From positions 1 through 23,591 of the forward strand of contig JBCCMA010000038.1 in assembly GCA_039026595.1 (NCBI GenBank): 23,591 nucleotides of DNA. The letters run 5' to 3'. Each line of letters starts with the position of its first letter. Position 1 is the first letter of the stretch. Below the pieces are notes generated by a model, which saw only the letters and a program-made list of their open reading frames with translations, was not told the origin of the DNA and ran no database searches. This document shows positions 23,521 through 23,591 of the stretch, piece after piece. A program made the position numbers and the translations under genes. Origin of the DNA: JBCCMA01 sp039026595. GTDB taxonomy: Bacteria; Pseudomonadota; Gammaproteobacteria; Steroidobacterales; JBCCMA01.

Positions 23521-23591
23521 TCTTGCGGCCGGCCAGATCCTGGCCCTGAATGCCCGTGGTGCCTTCGTAAATGGTGGTGATGCGTGCGTCG
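23355..23591. repeat. 92-bp perfect inverted repeat running to the window edge
   Basis: Positions 23355-23446 are the exact reverse complement of 23500-23591, separated by 53 bp (23447-23499). The left arm is coding sequence of the acyl-CoA dehydrogenase, and the right arm is its inverted copy, ending at the last base of the window. A perfect copy of a coding segment facing itself at a sequence end is typical of a foldback (chimeric) artefact. A real inverted duplication is less likely but not excluded. Confidence 0.95.

Noticed and set aside
1..23591. Mobile elements, CRISPR arrays, tRNA or rRNA genes
   Set aside because: No direct-repeat arrays, transposase or integrase motifs, or tRNA-like TTCGAATCC context with cloverleaf were found by eye.

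Overview
The window is a GC-rich, gene-dense stretch of a gammaproteobacterial chromosome. The evidence is the gene order polA, small-RNA space, engB, two-haem cytochrome c4, dsbA (the order I recall from Pseudomonas), YadG/YadH and YedK homologues with E. coli-like motifs, and an LptM-type lipoprotein. I cannot name the genus. The right end carries a 92-bp foldback, so it looks like a contig end. No tRNA, rRNA, CRISPR array, integrase or transposase was seen.

Layout. At the left edge is the last piece of a Crp/Fnr-type regulator (2-115). It is followed on the minus strand by an RND efflux pump: the adaptor (3431-4450) is translationally coupled to the permease (291-3434). A lipoprotein M28 metallopeptidase (4578-6281) lies on the plus strand. 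After a structured spacer with a 17-codon ORF, a compact minus-strand operon carries yadG, yadH, yedK/HMCES and an unknown 114-residue protein (9247 down to 6506). A plus-strand operon then carries nudC, a TANGO2/NRDE protein and an S9 prolyl-oligopeptidase-type peptidase (9333-13047). A carboxylesterase (13120-13788, minus) lies opposite lptM and polA (13862-16757).

The most interesting part is the roughly 350-bp gap between polA and engB. It holds two tandem copies of the same unit: an ECF/sigmaE-type promoter, a short transcript of about 115 nt with a hairpin loop displaying CCUCCC, and a GC-rich intrinsic terminator. This is the position of Spot 42 (spf) in enterics and, as I recall, of the AlgU-dependent ErsA sRNA in Pseudomonas. 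I read it as a duplicated, diverged pair of envelope-stress sRNAs with anti-Shine-Dalgarno loops.

Right part. engB (minus) is divergent from cytochrome c4 and a lipidated, N-terminally extended DsbA. Next comes a minus-strand pair, a TPR protein and a YkuD L,D-transpeptidase, which share a related NTF2-like C-terminal domain. Last is an acyl-CoA dehydrogenase cut short by the terminal inverted repeat. Many products act in the envelope (RND pump, M28 lipoprotein, LptM, DsbA, L,D-transpeptidase), which fits an envelope-stress sRNA locus here, but that link is inference.
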